NCBI GenBank assembly: GCA_964036195.1
Contig: OZ038458.1
Span: forward strand, 8,817,832 to 8,881,831
Direction of reading: 5' to 3'
From: Sphaerolaimus hirsutus
Taxonomy: Eukaryota; Nematoda; Chromadorea; Monhysterida; Sphaerolaimidae
Length of the DNA: 64,000 bases
Shown here: in pieces, positions 1 through 12,497 of the stretch
Layout: every line of letters begins with the position of its first letter
Position numbering within the stretch: position 1 is the first letter of the stretch
Position numbers and translations under genes: made by a program
The notes under the pieces: generated by a model
What the model saw: only the letters and a program-made list of their open reading frames with translations
Databases searched by the model: none
What the model was told of the DNA's origin: nothing

Positions 1-212
1 AAATATTTTCTGAATTTTCGTTGCCTTTCGAACATGCGCCCATCCGAGTATGCCACATCAAATTCCGACAGTTCGACAGTCTCTTCTATGTCGTCGAAAT
101 CGAACTGTGACACATCAGCACAGTGTGTTGCGAAAGTTCTGACCGCGGGGGCTACTGATCACTGTAATAGGGAATGGTGGGAACTTTTGAGCCAGGCCGC
201 AGTGGAAGCGAG
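1..212 (+). CDS. Possible upstream exon of the coiled-coil gene (uncertain)
   Basis: The frame starting at base 1 is open from the window edge to about base 315 and is serine-rich early (SDSSTVSSMSSKSN), then contains a Cys/Trp-containing stretch (NREWWELLSQAAVEA). A possible donor follows base 212 (AG|GTGCAG). I recognise no family, and the downstream exon it should join is not identified, since the next good exon (1613) needs phase 0. It could be the end of a 5' exon of the coiled-coil gene or a chance open frame. Confidence 0.25.
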
Positions 213-844
213 GTGCAGATGTGTCGTTCACAAATGGGTTATGGATGTGCTGTCCGGATGGGCGGTGGAGGTATTTTTACATTCGGATCGGGGTTCTATT
301 TGTTTAAGTTTTTGGTAACTACTTAGACGCGATCGAATTTTGCCGATGGAATCACGAAAACTGGACATTTATGAGTAGGATTGGCAAGCGATTTGAAAAA
401 AATCCCAGTATCGAATTTGATTTTTTTTTAATCGCTTGCAAAAAATTTATGGATGCACAACGTAAAGTGAAAAAAGTTTGCGCTCTGGCGCGCTGTTTCA
501 CACCCAGACTAGTCAGTTTGGTTATTTTTGTGGCTTTGCAGCAGATTTGGTGATGTAGGAGCTCTTTCTGTATGCTTGTAAATTTGTAATGCTATTATTT
601 TTTAAGCCATGAACCATTGGAGAAGTGAACATAACTGCGCTTAAGTCCATGGCAGCACAATGTCTATCACTTAAATGGCTTGAAATTTCAGCTATGTCCC
701 CCGAGTTGTTTTGGATGAAAATAGGTGCAATTTGAACGAAAAAATTTAACAATAGACTATTTTATAAATAGGGAAGCCTGAAAAAAATGTGTCGAATTTC
801 GACCAACCTATTCATGCTTGTAAATATTTAATGTATCTACGTAT
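213..844. other. Non-coding, no feature seen
   Basis: Mostly AT-rich sequence with no splice-compatible open frame, no tandem repeat and no clear terminal inverted repeat. It is probably intronic if the 5' exon call is right. Confidence 0.5.
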
Positions 845-1385
845 GGACGGAGACTGCACTATTACGCACATATACCCATTACACACGTAGGCCCATCACG
901 CACGGAAGTAAACCCGCCACGCACAGATACCCATCACGCACATGGCTCTGTGCGTAACGGGTATATGTGCGTGACGGGTTTCTGTGCGTAATGGGCTTAT
1001 TACTGAGCATGTCGGGCTGCTGAAAAAAAAACAAATTTTATTTTCTACTAGAGTAAAATGGTGACAATGATGAAAATATCTCTAGTTCTCAATCAATAAT
1101 GCAAAATATATATCATGTGTGCTATTTAGTACTGGAATTAGTCTTTTTTGTGGAGGAAGTTGATGTGGATTTATTTCCTATCAATTGTTATTGCTGCTAG
1201 GGTTGGGGGATCATGCTCGCAGTCTCTGCTCAGTAATAAGCCATGCAATATAATGCCATGTAATAAGCACAGAGCACCAGCCATGTTCGTGATGGCTATA
1301 TGTACGTGGCGGGTTTACTTCTGTGCGTGTTGGGCCCATGTGCGTAACGGGTATATGTGCGTAATAGACCTACCCACCCCGTATG
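845..1385. repeat. Foldback repeat built of CACGCA/TGCGTG units
   Basis: The segment 845-1005 consists of degenerate units of the form ATTACGCACATATACCC, GGCCCATCACGCAC and AAACCCGCCACGCAC, and folds back on itself around 948-955. The segment 1265-1385 is the reverse complement of the same units. The roughly 260 bp between the arms is unrelated AT-rich DNA. A short fragment of the same family occurs at about 24470-24560 in an NFS1 intron. This suggests a mobile foldback element; no target-site duplication was resolved. Confidence 0.6.
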
Positions 1386-1612
1386 GGAAGAACTTTTTAC
1401 TTTTATTCCGGTATAAGCGAATCGTTCAGAAAATCAGCCACCATCATTAATCATTCATTTATCCAACATGATTCTTCATTCATTTATATATAATCTATTA
1501 ATTTTGGACTCTCATGTTTACACGTATTCATAATCCCGATAACGCGCCACCATAAAAACCGACCCCCCTACCAAAATTAACCCAAAATTCAATTTAATTT
1601 TCCAAAATTCAG

Positions 1613-4600
1613 ATCGATTCAGTCCGTCGAGAGTTGCGCGACACTCGCGTTCGATTGCAGTCCGCGGAGCGGGAAAACGTTCAATTGAGGGGAGTTTTGA
1701 AGTTGGAGAACGATGCTGCAGGGGATGACATTCAGGATGATTACGGTAGTGGAGGGCTGCGAAAGGTTGGTGGGGGGGGGGGGGGTCTAAAACACTAAAA
1801 ACTTTTGGCGTCACAATTCATAAGGGTCATTTTGACCGTCTGTCATTTTTCAAACGAAGTGCAATAGTGGCAATACTTTGACGGTGTCAAGGGCGGTTCC
1901 ACACCATGTAAAATGTCCCACAAATTGATCAAAAGTCATTTTGAATGTGCGAAAATGTTTTAGTTTTTATAATTACAGTACAGGGCATTTCACATTTACC
2001 CCATGTGATGTTCGTTCCAAATATTTGTCACATTTTTTTAACTTTTGAAGCTAAACTTTTCATTTAAATATAAAAAAATGAAACAAGGGTTCAAGAATAT
2101 TTAGGCTAGAGAATTGCTCGCCCCATAAATCTGAACGTCGGAATACAGCCGCATAGTATCCAAATAATATCAGACAGAATGTACTTTACAATTTACATGC
2201 ATCATGTTATCTCATGCAAAAGCTGTGTTTGAAGCGATATTTCAACCAAATAAAATACGAATCCTGGCACTGCTCTTTAATATTATGTTTGTGCACATAA
2301 TATTTCCATGGAATGTTACTGAAGCAATCATTAATGTCGATGGTTTTGTGTACACAACTTTTATGTTGGTCATAATTTTGGTCACACCAGTCACAATGCA
2401 CTTTGCTGCTATCTTCTCGCTGGGCTTTGTACTTAAAAAATACACTTGTAAATACACTAGTTGCGACTGTCTCTTGATAAATTTGGTCAAGTGGAGCGTG
2501 AACTTTTTTGTGTCGGTCTATTTGAATAAGCGATCGCACTATTCACAAAATGCTTGCAAATGTAGGTAAATATTGTAGGTTATATTTATTACTATTCTTG
2601 CCTATTGTAGACAGAAATTTTATTAATTTTTGTCCTGAGAGAACAGCTGTTGCATGCAAATTACGTGTTTCCGTATACACTCGTATTTCCGAATCATTGC
2701 ATTTTATGATAGTTCTAAATACTAGGGTGGCAGAATTTACCGTACCGTACCGTACCGTACCGCATTTTTGGAAAATTTACCGTACCGTACCGTACCATTT
2801 ACCGCACTTTTAGAAATTTAACGTACCGTACCGTGTACCGCATTTTCCAAAATTTACCGTACCGTACCGTGTACCGCACCCATTTACCGCAGAAAATGCG
2901 GTAAATTTTACTCAGATTGACCTTAAAAATTCACCTTAAAATTGACTTTAAGATGTGGTGTTCTGTAAAGTTTTTGCGCGCAAGCGCGCAATTTTGGCAA
3001 CATTGTTTTGACTGATTTGAAACCCTTCCATTTCCACATGCAATATTGCTGTAACGTGTTTTAAAAATCAAGCCATGTGCTTCAAATCTCACTGTAGTTG
3101 TTTTACACCATCCTCAATGTTTTGAGCTTATTTGTTGCAGGTACATATGTATGCACTTATATACTTTTTACCATTTTCACCCACTTAGCAATTTTTCACC
3201 CACTTTTAGCAATTTTTCTCCATTTCTTCCTTCTAAACCTTAAAAAAGCCTATATATTGAGCCACTGCATTGTGGTTAATGTAATTCTATGTTATCACAA
3301 TGTTATTGTGTTCTAAAGTCCATCAACAGATTGCATAATTCAATTTTCTGTCAATTCATGAAGTAAAAGTTGTCTGTAGTCCGGCATTGGTACATTTCTG
3401 ACAAGCAAAAATTTACCGTACCGTACCGCGAACCGCAATTTTCAGATTTACCGTACCGTACCGTTTACCGCAAAATGAAGATTTACCGTACTGTACCGTT
3501 TACCGCATAAGAGAAAATTTACCGTACCGTACGGTTTACCGCAAGGCCGTACCGTCTGCCACCCTACTAAATACAACGAATAAATTGTTCCTTGTTTCGA
3601 TTTTTGAAGATCACATAGTTTTTCACCAACGCAGCGTAATGTTTTTCGAAATAGAAACATCTGCCTTTTGTACACATTACACCTGCCACACATTCATGAT
3701 TTATCATCCAAATAGTAATGGCTCATGTGTAAAAATGCGTGTGTACATATGTATACTCAACGGACCGCATGCTTTACACAGAATGTTACCATATTTTCAG
3801 AATAAGGTTCTGTGATAAGCTCTGTGCTAAATTAGACCATATTAAAAGCAGTAAATAATGAACAGAAAATTTAAAAAAAATTGGTTTATTATTCTGACAG
3901 AATATGGTTTATCTCAGTGCAGTGAGACTATACCAACGACTAATGGAATATAGAATTCAATTTTGAACCACCCTCCTGCTGCGAAATTTTCATTAAACTA
4001 TTGGTTTAAAATCGTATATGCCCAAATTTCAAGTGTGGAACAAAAGCTACACTTCCAGTGAATTTCTTATTTGAAACAGTACGCCTGAACCAAACACTGT
4101 GCCTCCTATAGCAAAACTTTTTTGGCATTTTCCGTCTATGTCACTCTACCGTAATTTACCATACCCACAGTTTCCGGTATCCCCGACCCTGTCCCCATCT
4201 TCTACATCGACCGGATCGCACCACCACCAGCAACAGCCGCACTTGCACCGGTTCCCCACGGCGGTATCCCCTGGGAATTACGGTAGCGTCGGTTACGGTA
4301 CCGGTGGCGGAGAATTGCACGAATTGAAGAAGAGTTTGGCAGCTGCTCAGAGGGAAATTAGCAAGAAAGGCAGGGAGATATTGTCGTTGAGGAAGGAAAT
4401 CGATAAGGGGGTAGCTGGGGGTGCCGTGAAAGAAGGGGTGGTCGGTTGGGGTTGTTTTTTTGCCGTAGTTGCTAACTTGCTACTGCTGAGGGGTAGATCC
4501 TGGATATTATATGCCTTGTTTTTCGTGCGGAGTGCGGGAGTAAACTGCTCATCTTGGTTGTCTGAATCACATACAGGTTGAAACTTTCACTAGTTAATTA

Positions 4601-7600
4601 TACTAAATAATTCATTATTTCTCACCCCCCCCCATTATTCACAGGTCCAACAAACCCAGACATCGATCTTAAGCTCCGCCCACATGGCGACCAACACCAG
4701 TCAACTGGTCACCGAATCGATAGCTACACTCACTGAACCGATATCTCTGTACAATGCGCATGGCACCGGATTTAGGAGTGAACAAGAATGTGTGGACACA
4801 CTGGTGAGGTGTGCGCGGGCTATGGGATTGAAAGAGAATGAGGTCAGTTGAGGTTCTGATGGGATGTTAGCGTAAATGCTCGATTAGGTAGTTCTACTAG
4901 CTTGAATAGTTCATCATAGTAAGGATATTTATCTCCATGCAACAGTGTTTTTACACAATGAATTGAATAATTCTCGACGGGAACTGTCAAAAATTATGTA
5001 TTTGTTTGTGCGTCAAAAAAATAATGTGATGGGACAATTGTCAAATTCAGTATTGGTAGCGGGTTACCAAATTTTTGGGCTATAGAATTTTTGGGCTCCT
5101 TGCAATTTTGTAGTTTTATAACGCGATGAAACTTTATTGTCAACATTTTCAATTATTTTTCAACCCTTCACTCAGATCGACGCGTGCCTAACTCAATCAT
5201 CCAGTGAGGAAAATGGTGACATCAATGACCAAAAAATCGGTGTTAATGACAAATTGTATGCAATAAAAGCTGACAACTCTGAAGACCAAGCCCAATCTTT
5301 GCAAAATTCACGACCAAAACTACTCGCTTTGATGATTGAGAAAACAGTACAGAGATGGAAAGAGCAGTTGGAAAAAGCTACTGAGAAAATGGTCCATTTT
5401 GAGCAGCAGAGAAAAAGTGAAGAGCAAAAAGTTTGTTTGTCGCGTTCAAAGGAATTTTCTTTCTGTATGGAATGCGTGCGTGCCTGTAATTTTTCCCGCG
5501 GTTTATAATTTTTGTGACATTCTCTTATTTCAATGCAACTTTCCACAAGTGCACGCTAGTTTTCACTTCTAACTTATCACCTACTGGTTTATCAAACTTA
5601 CACTTCTAACTGTTGAATTTTGTCTGCATGATTATTTTGTCGCTATCACATTCACTATTTTTTAGACTTGCACTGCGGCGGCTGGCCAAAAACGCGTAAT
5701 CACAATTGACCACTGCGAAATTTGTGACAATGGAGCTGTGGTTAGAAGAATTAAGGTATGCTCGGCCTTGGTGCACGTATTTTGTAGTTTGTTTTGAATG
5801 TCATGCAAAATGTCTTTTTGCTATATTTGGTATGAATTTGCTAGCTATTTTCCTACCTATCAATCACAGAAAAATTCACTTTCGCCATTTTCCGAGCATA
5901 TTCACTATCATAACAACGCATTGACCTTATTTTTTACAATTCACCTACCCTGCACCGGCATTTGACATAACTTTATAGTCCGATTTGGACGTGTGCCAAA
6001 TGGAAATGACTCGATGGAAGCAAATCGCGAATGAGAGTCGCGCGAATTTGAGCGATTCGGGGCTCGACTCTAATTTAGCAGCGTTGGTACTCGAATTGGA
6101 ACAGGAGCTGCTCGATGTGCAGGTTGTACTTGTGATGGATTATTTCTCTGATGTTTGCCTCTTGTGCATGGAACGTGATCTTTTCTTCTTTACTATTTAC
6201 TTTCTGGAATTTACTCTCTGCATGAGTTTGCACTTTTTCCAACGTTACCTCTGAATTGATGCCAGTCCAAGGGTTCAAATGGGACTTCGATCAGTCAACA
6301 TCGATCAACAACTCGAGCAACACATTTCGTTATTTTATTGTCTCAATCCCGACACACCACCCCATTGAACGTTTGTAGCCCAGTCCCATTTGAACTCCAG
6401 TAAGTGTTCTATGAAATGGCAGATTTCACGCAAGGTATAAAATTACTGGTGAAATTTTATTAAAAATCTAGTGCGGAAATTGCCATTTGTTAGCGGTAGC
6501 GCTACATGGGCACCGGGCGGGTTGCCAGCGGGAATCGGGGATAATGGGTGGATGACATTGTACCAGTGTTGTAAAAATGTATTTACATTTACCTGAAATA
6601 CCCAGGTATTCAGGTATTTATACTTACGTTTACGTCCAAAAATACTGTTACGTTTTGTTACGTTTTCCTGGCACAATTACCTGGGTACCAGTGAAAACAT
6701 AGAAAATTGCCATTTGGTAGACTCACTATCAAAAACCCCATTTAAATTTCTTTCCAGACTCTGCACACGGAAGAACTGACTCAGCAAAATTCACGTGTGA
6801 TCCAGCTGCAGGAGCGACTGAAACACGAGGAGGAAATGAGGAAACAGCTGCAGCAAGATTTGGCTGGTATGTTCAGTTTTGCCACACTTCCTTCACACTC
6901 CACGCGGTTCCCAATGGGTAACGGATGGATCTGTGCTCTATATCTGGCGCGTCCTGGAGACAACTCCATATCTAGTATCAAATGACCTGTTATGTGATGC
7001 AAAGTTCTCAGTGTCTTCGCAGTGACAAGCAATATTATTTACTATCGTATCATCAGTTTTATGCATTGATTTCTGGAAGCACTTTACCGGGATTTTTACC
7101 AGCCCTAGCACATGGCTGGAAATTCGATACACTCTCTACATTTGCCAGTCGACAGCATGTGGTATTACAAATACCAATCTCAATTGCACCTACACGCACT
7201 CAAACAAATACTCAAAAAATTTGCTCTCTCATCGAATGCCACACTACAATTACACCCCCCCCCCCCAAAAAAAAAATTACAAAAAATAACTCTTACAGCG
7301 GCGCACCAACACTGCGAGCAGTCTGTGAGCGCCGTGCGCCGCGGCCACGAGGAATTAGTAGCCGGAATGAAGCGGGAACACGACAGGGCGCTCGCAAGGC
7401 TCAAGAGAGACCAATTGAGGGAGTTGGATGAGGAAAGGTGAGGGTTTTGGTTTGAGTTGGGGTTTTTTTTTTTGGGGGGGGTTGTGTAATTTGTGTGGAT
7501 TGATTGGAAACATGGGTTATTGATTTTGGTATTTTTTTGTTCAGGATGGCCACTAAGACGGCTCTCGACGCCCTGCAAAGAGCCCACGCTGAAGACTTGG

Positions 7601-10004
7601 AGAATTTGCGACTGAAGTATGAAAACGAGAGCAGAGGCAACAGGGCCATGTCCATCGGATCATTAGCGAAAAGTGCAAGTGAAGACTCGGTTTGTCTCAT
7701 TTCAAAATCACCAACCACCACAACCCACCCTAAAACTCACAATCAACCTTCGCAGCTGCAATCAACCTCCTACCACAACCTACAACAACCTCCCTTCTCT
7801 TCACAAAACCACAACTCAGCCAACACCAGCGGGACAAACACTACAGACAGTCCAAAATCGCATCACAAGAACCGGTCCCATCTGTGGGACTCGCTGAGCA
7901 CTGAACTGTCTGAATTGTCGGCCGCGTACAGCGCGAAATGCGTGGAGAATGCCAAATTGCAGGAGGAGTTGAGTAGGAGAAGGTGGAAGGAGGGTGAGGG
8001 TGAACAAACTGGGCAAGGGGAGATAGAGTGAGTTGTTTTGTTTGTTGTTGTTTTTTTTTTGTTTTTTTGGGGGGGTATTTTGATTGGATGTTTATATCCC
8101 AAAATGCTTGGATGTGTGATTTTTAGGGAAACTTTTTATATATTTTTTTTTGGGGGGAGGGTTGTTTTTATTATCAAAATTAGGGGAAAAATTGATTCCC
8201 CAAATATGCTCACCTGTGGGTAGCCTAATATGTTTCCGGTAAACAAAGAGAGTCTCACGCATAATGTGATGGGTTTGCGCCAGAAGCGTGTCAAGTGTCT
8301 GTATCGAATGTGCACGCCACAGCTGAATCAATATGCATCGTCCACCGTTTTTACGATCACATTGACCCAAACTCAAATTTCAGCTCCTCATCAAGCGAGT
8401 CGCCGGCCGCCTTGCTCCACACCCAACAAAAGTCTGATAAAGAATTGGAAGAATACCAGCGACAAATAGCTCAGCTCGCCGAACGGCTCAGGATTGCTGA
8501 AACGCATCTCAGCGACGCGAAGTTGGCAGAGTGCCAGAAGTGCGTCAAAAGTGAGCAGTGTTTGAATAACACCGATGTTTTGAGCCAGGATGGTGATGAT
8601 TTTGAGGATGGATCACAAATTCGGGAAACTGGACGTTATGATGAAAATGTTAAAAACGGCGAACAAAAAGCCAGTTTGTTGCAAAGAGGTGTGTGGAATT
8701 TTAAGTGCTTGTTTACTTGGTTACGATTTCTTTAAGTACGGTTGTAATTTTATCGACTACAGCTTTGGAGGCAATTGAGCAGGGGTGAGTAAACGGTGTT
8801 GTGCATTTTCCAAGTAATAGACACTAAAACCGTTTGTCGTGTTTGTAAATACATTTCTTTTTTACATCTTACAAGTTAATACAGTTTTTACAATTCTTGT
8901 TTTATCAATTTTTAAAATACATTTACAATGTTTTGCACTTTTTGTGCTGTGTCGACTTTTTATCACCACGTTTTATCGAGATTCCCACACACTAATTTCT
9001 AATTGTACCCCTGCGAGCATAATGTATTTTTACCAAACCGTGGGCGGGATATTTTTTAGCCCGAGTTTTTGGCAGCTTCTTTCATTACAAGCCTGGCAGC
9101 AGCATTGGAAAATTGGGCGATTTATATTTATAAAATATAAAATATCTGATTAAATTTTTAAAATGTTTTTACAGCTTTTCTAAGAGAGATTTCGTGGGAA
9201 TATATTTGATTATATTTTCTCAAAAGTATCCAGTTTTCCATGATACTAACAGCGAAAGAGTTTGTTTATTGTTTAATATACAATATTGTTTATTATTGGG
9301 CATCATGTAAAAAAATTCAGATAAAAAATACAATGAATCGGGCTGCCCAAAAACGTGTCGGGCTAATCAAATTTGGTCCCAACGTTGAATGTGTACATTT
9401 CAGTTGGCCCGGCGAACGACTACCGCCCGCAGCAACAGCACAGAGCGAACGGCAGGAATCGCAGAACTGGTTTGTCATTTGTCAATGTCCTACCTGAGGT
9501 TTTGATGAAACATGGGCAGTATGTAAAATGGCTTTAAACAATAAAAGTGGACACTGTACACTGCAAAGTGAGGTGTGTGGCCTATGTTAAAGATTGTTAA
9601 ATGTGTCATGTCAGGAAATGACGTATATCGACATAGACACAGACATAACTCGAACACTGTTCCTAGAACATGAATACCTTGGTAAGAATTGTTTCCTCTC
9701 ACAATTTAACGCTAGACATCATTGTATCCCTTGTGTATTTGCCAAGTCCACATCTCCCTCTATAGTTTTTGACAGTTTCCACGTTTTGTGGCTTTAGCCA
9801 TTTCTAAGGGCCATGTTTTGACTTGAAAAATCTTAAATACTCAGCTTGATGTTTTTTACGTTTGCAGACCTGCGTTACCACAGCACGCCGACATTTCTCA
9901 CAAAATCGTTAATCAAAGATTCAAATGATCCTATTTTGGGCACACCAGTGGCGGAACGTCGAAAATATTTCGAATCGCTTGCTTTTGGCGTCGTGCCAAC
10001 GTGA
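1613..10004 (+). CDS. Coiled-coil protein, MPRIP/TRIOBP/outspread-like, 5' partial
   Basis: Thirteen exons splice with consistent phase into 789 residues ending at TGA 10002-10004: 1613-1765, 4171-4410, 4645-4842, 5176-5430, 5666-5755, 5979-6122, 6758-6866, 7299-7437, 7545-7982, 8384-8688, 9404-9498, 9615-9681, 9868-10004. All junctions are GT-AG. The product is rich in heptad-like E/K/L/Q stretches (exons 1, 2, 4, 6-10), with a His/Gln/Pro-rich patch near its second exon and a Ser/Thr/Asn-rich linker in exon 9. Two segments in exon 9, ALDALQRAHAEDLENLR and LSELSAAYSAKCVENAKL, resemble as I recall them the C-terminal coiled coil of myosin phosphatase Rho-interacting protein and outspread, actin-associated scaffolds. 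The PH domains expected in that family would lie upstream of the window. The C-terminal exons (ending KYFESLAFGVVPT) match nothing I know. Exon structure is well supported; family membership is inference. Confidence 0.7.
2723..3566. mobile_element. hAT-type non-autonomous element made largely of CCGTA repeats
   Basis: Ends are TAGGGTGGCAGA and its reverse complement, flanked by a perfect 8-bp duplication CTAAATAC (2715-2722 and 3567-3574), the hAT signature. Both subterminal regions (about 2735-2900 and 3410-3555) are runs of ACCGT/CCGTACCGTA in inverted orientation. The centre carries TTTTGCGCGCAAGCGCGCA at about 2972-2990. There is no transposase ORF. It sits in the first visible intron of the coiled-coil gene. 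Confidence 0.9.
6568..6684. mobile_element. Short MITE in intron, 8-bp flanks
   Basis: About 117 bp starting GTTGTAAAAATG and rich in TTTACGTTTACG-like motifs, flanked by the same 8 bases GTACCAGT at 6560-6567 and 6685-6692. The internal ACGTAAACG/CAGGTATT motifs recur at 11.6-12.5, 13.1, 18.3, 32.0, 36.4 and 55.4 kb. Confidence 0.6.
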
Positions 10005-10244
10005 TGCCTGTGTAAATTCCTTCTTGTGTGACTCTTCTTTGTAAATTTCACTTCCAGTGAGTTGCATTTGGGGTCGGATAATTTTTTTATACCATATACC
10101 TAACATGTAATCTATCAAAAATTAAATGTGAGGTATTTCTTTTTTGGAGTACTTTTGCGTATTTTTATAAAGGGATTTAAATAAATACGAACGGCATGAA
10201 ATATATCGTGTGTGCAAATAAATATGTTCTTATGTAGGGTAATT

Positions 10245-10568
10245 TACCGTAAATCCTCGAATAAGTCCCCCTCGAATAACTCCCCCCGGTAAGCGGACTG
10301 AGGAAAAAATATCTCCCCTCTTTGATGGGTGGGATAGACCTCCATGTATATTTTTATTTTTATTTACATGTTCATTAAAAAGAATGTATTCTGTTGCAGT
10401 TGATGGCCACCAACAATGATTTCATTGCGTGAATTACGGAATTTCTGTTCACGCTTACAGGTTAATGCGAATAATTTACACCATTCATACAATGTATTGA
10501 TCATGTATTCTACTTAATGTTCTGACGAAAAAATAACTCCACCGGGGCTTATTCGAGGATTTACGGTA
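10245..10568. mobile_element. Foldback MITE, TACCGTAAATCCTCGAATAA ends
   Basis: The left end TACCGTAAATCCTCGAATAA is matched by its inverted complement at the right end (TTATTCGAGGATTTACGGTA). Both ends contain CCCCC/GGGGC next to the CGAATAA motif. It lies about 240 bp after the stop of the coiled-coil gene. Related ends occur at 19773-20065, 24931-25300, 45725-46083, 61307-61722, 62690-63004 and near 49655 and 63090. Confidence 0.75.
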
Positions 10569-11312
10569 TAATTGGTTTTCACACGTATCTGTGGGTAATT
10601 GGTAATCGCGACTGTTATTGTTTTATACCGCCATGTTTGTCTTGTTTGTTTTTTGTGTGTGATTTTTGTGACTATTTTTACAATTTTAAACACGATCGCA
10701 TTCAATCACAGCTGCCCAACCCATTTCAGTGCTGTATTCTATTTACCAAACGATGCATCTTAGTGATATTGTTAGCTATAAATTTAGGAAATTGGATAAA
10801 ATTCGTTTTAAAAATGCATTTCTGGTGTACTGACGTCGTCTCTATATTTTTTTAAAATGTTAAACTTTTTCCATTTACAAAAAGGGACATTTGCAATATT
10901 CTTGGTGCACTGTTCTGATTCGCATGTCGTCTTTAAGTAAATGTTCTTTCAAACTTTCAAATACAAAATTCTATCCGTTTCATCGTGTGATTAAAAAGGT
11001 GCCTGTGCCATTGATTTTATATTATTTCCCAGTCGCGACTGTTGTGCAGTGTTTTTAATGAAAGCGATTGAAGAGTGAGCATTTGAGACGTTGATTGGGG
11101 GTCGATTTTGAGACCTAGGGGGTGCCATTAAACTGTGAATTTCACCTAATTGCCTTATTATCAGGAAAAATCGAACCGCGTAAGATTCAGCGTGTTATCT
11201 CACGTCGGTAAGTTTCATCCAGGTGTAGCTAAATGATATAAAACGCGAAGCACTGTGCTCAACAAATTTCAAACCCTGTAGAAAAAGTGGACTACATAAA
11301 TAAGTTACCAGT
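10569..11312. other. Intergenic, nothing recognised
   Basis: AT-rich DNA with only short out-of-context open frames. No RNA gene, repeat end or splice-linked ORF is visible. Confidence 0.5.
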
Positions 11313-11506
11313 TATACTCGGCGGACAGCACACCTAGTATGGAAACCTACCATAATTTAATGAATAAAATCTTGTGATAAATTTCGAAATAAATTATTCC
11401 GTAGTAAAAACAAAATATTATAATGAAAAAACTGTATAATTTTTGGTTCATTATTCAGATGGGTTATGGTAGGTTTTCATACTAAGTGTGCTGTCCGCCG
11501 AGTATA
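11313..11506. mobile_element. Palindromic MITE, TATACTCGGCGGACAGCA ends
   Basis: About 194 bp. The first and last ~70 bases are inverted repeats (TATACTCGGCGGACAGCAC... against ...GTGCTGTCCGCCGAGTATA). The flanking and terminal TA suggest TA target duplication, as in Tc1/mariner-like elements. Copies with the same or closely related ends are at 55106-55295 and 61776-62031. Confidence 0.8.
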
Positions 11507-12497
11507 CTGTCATTAATAGAGTAATTTACACACTCCCAAAGATTTGTTTGTGTTTTTTTGTGTATTAAATTTTTTGCTTGTTTATTACAGAGTCGTTCAA
11601 AGTACTGAACTTTTTCGAAAGTAAATGTAATCGTTAAATATCTATTTTTTACTCACAGGTGAGTACAGAAAACGTAAAGTACGTATTTATTTTTTACTTT
11701 TACACATAAGTAAACGTGAGTAAATTACTTTTGTCTAAGAAAAACGTAAAAGTGGGTATTTTTGAGAAATCGTTTTCTGTATTCGCGTACTTTTTGAAAG
11801 TACGCGAGTACGTGAGTACCGGTATTTTTTCGGGAGGAAACGTAAACGTATTTACGCAGTACTTGAGTATCTGTATTTATCGAGTAAACGTAAATACGTT
11901 TTAACAACTATGGTTTTTTGAAGCACACACATTTCATTTTTAGCTCGAACATCAAGGCTTCCTTTGCGCTGCGTTTTTTTTGAACAGTCATGCGACTGTG
12001 TTGTCAATGACATAAAGGATATCCCCGTCTTTTCAATCAAGCTAAGTAGTGTCAGTCCTAAATCCGCACATGCGCGCCGCAAAGCTTTTCAATAGCTAAA
12101 CTGCGTTAAGAATGTCCGCGTGTCATCAAGATCAATGAACCAGAGTTGCTAAAATACAGGTGTCTTTGGGAAGTAATTCTAAGCGTAAGCGTAAATATTT
12201 ACGCTTTCTAAATTTTTGTATATATTTCTATTAAAGCGTAGTGTTGCAAAAACGTTTGATCATTTATCATCACACTTGATGTGAACATGCATAAAGCATA
12301 AAAGACATGGTTTTTCAAATGCTCTGATGGTGAGAGGCTTTGGAGGTGAGAGGTGATTTTTTACGTTTACGTTTTATTTTACGTTTTCCTCGGTATTTCA
12401 AAAATGCTTTACGTTTTATTATTTATACTTCAAAATTTAAAAAGGTGTTTACGTTTTACTAAATTACCATTATTTCCACAACACTGCTAAAGCGTAA
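11507..12497. repeat. ACGTAAACGT-rich degenerate repeat
   Basis: The region is dense in ACGTAAA/TTTACGT and GTACTTGAGTA motifs (for example 11690-11900 and 12180-12470), which look like arms of an older element into which the large element at 12498-18240 inserted. The same motifs resume after it at 18241-18515. No ORF is supported. Confidence 0.5.

Noticed and set aside
2735-3555. CRISPR-like array from the regular ACCGT repeats
   Set aside because: The unit is 5 bp without spacers, in inverted arms of an element with target-site duplication, in a eukaryotic genome.
7180-8102. Several overlapping antisense ORFs
   Set aside because: They mirror plus-strand exons and G/C or A/T homopolymer tracts and contain no recognisable domain.
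8763-8784. A 22-bp micro-exon between AG and GTGAGT in the coiled-coil gene
   Set aside because: Including it breaks the frame into the following exons; skipping it joins 8688 to 9404 in phase.
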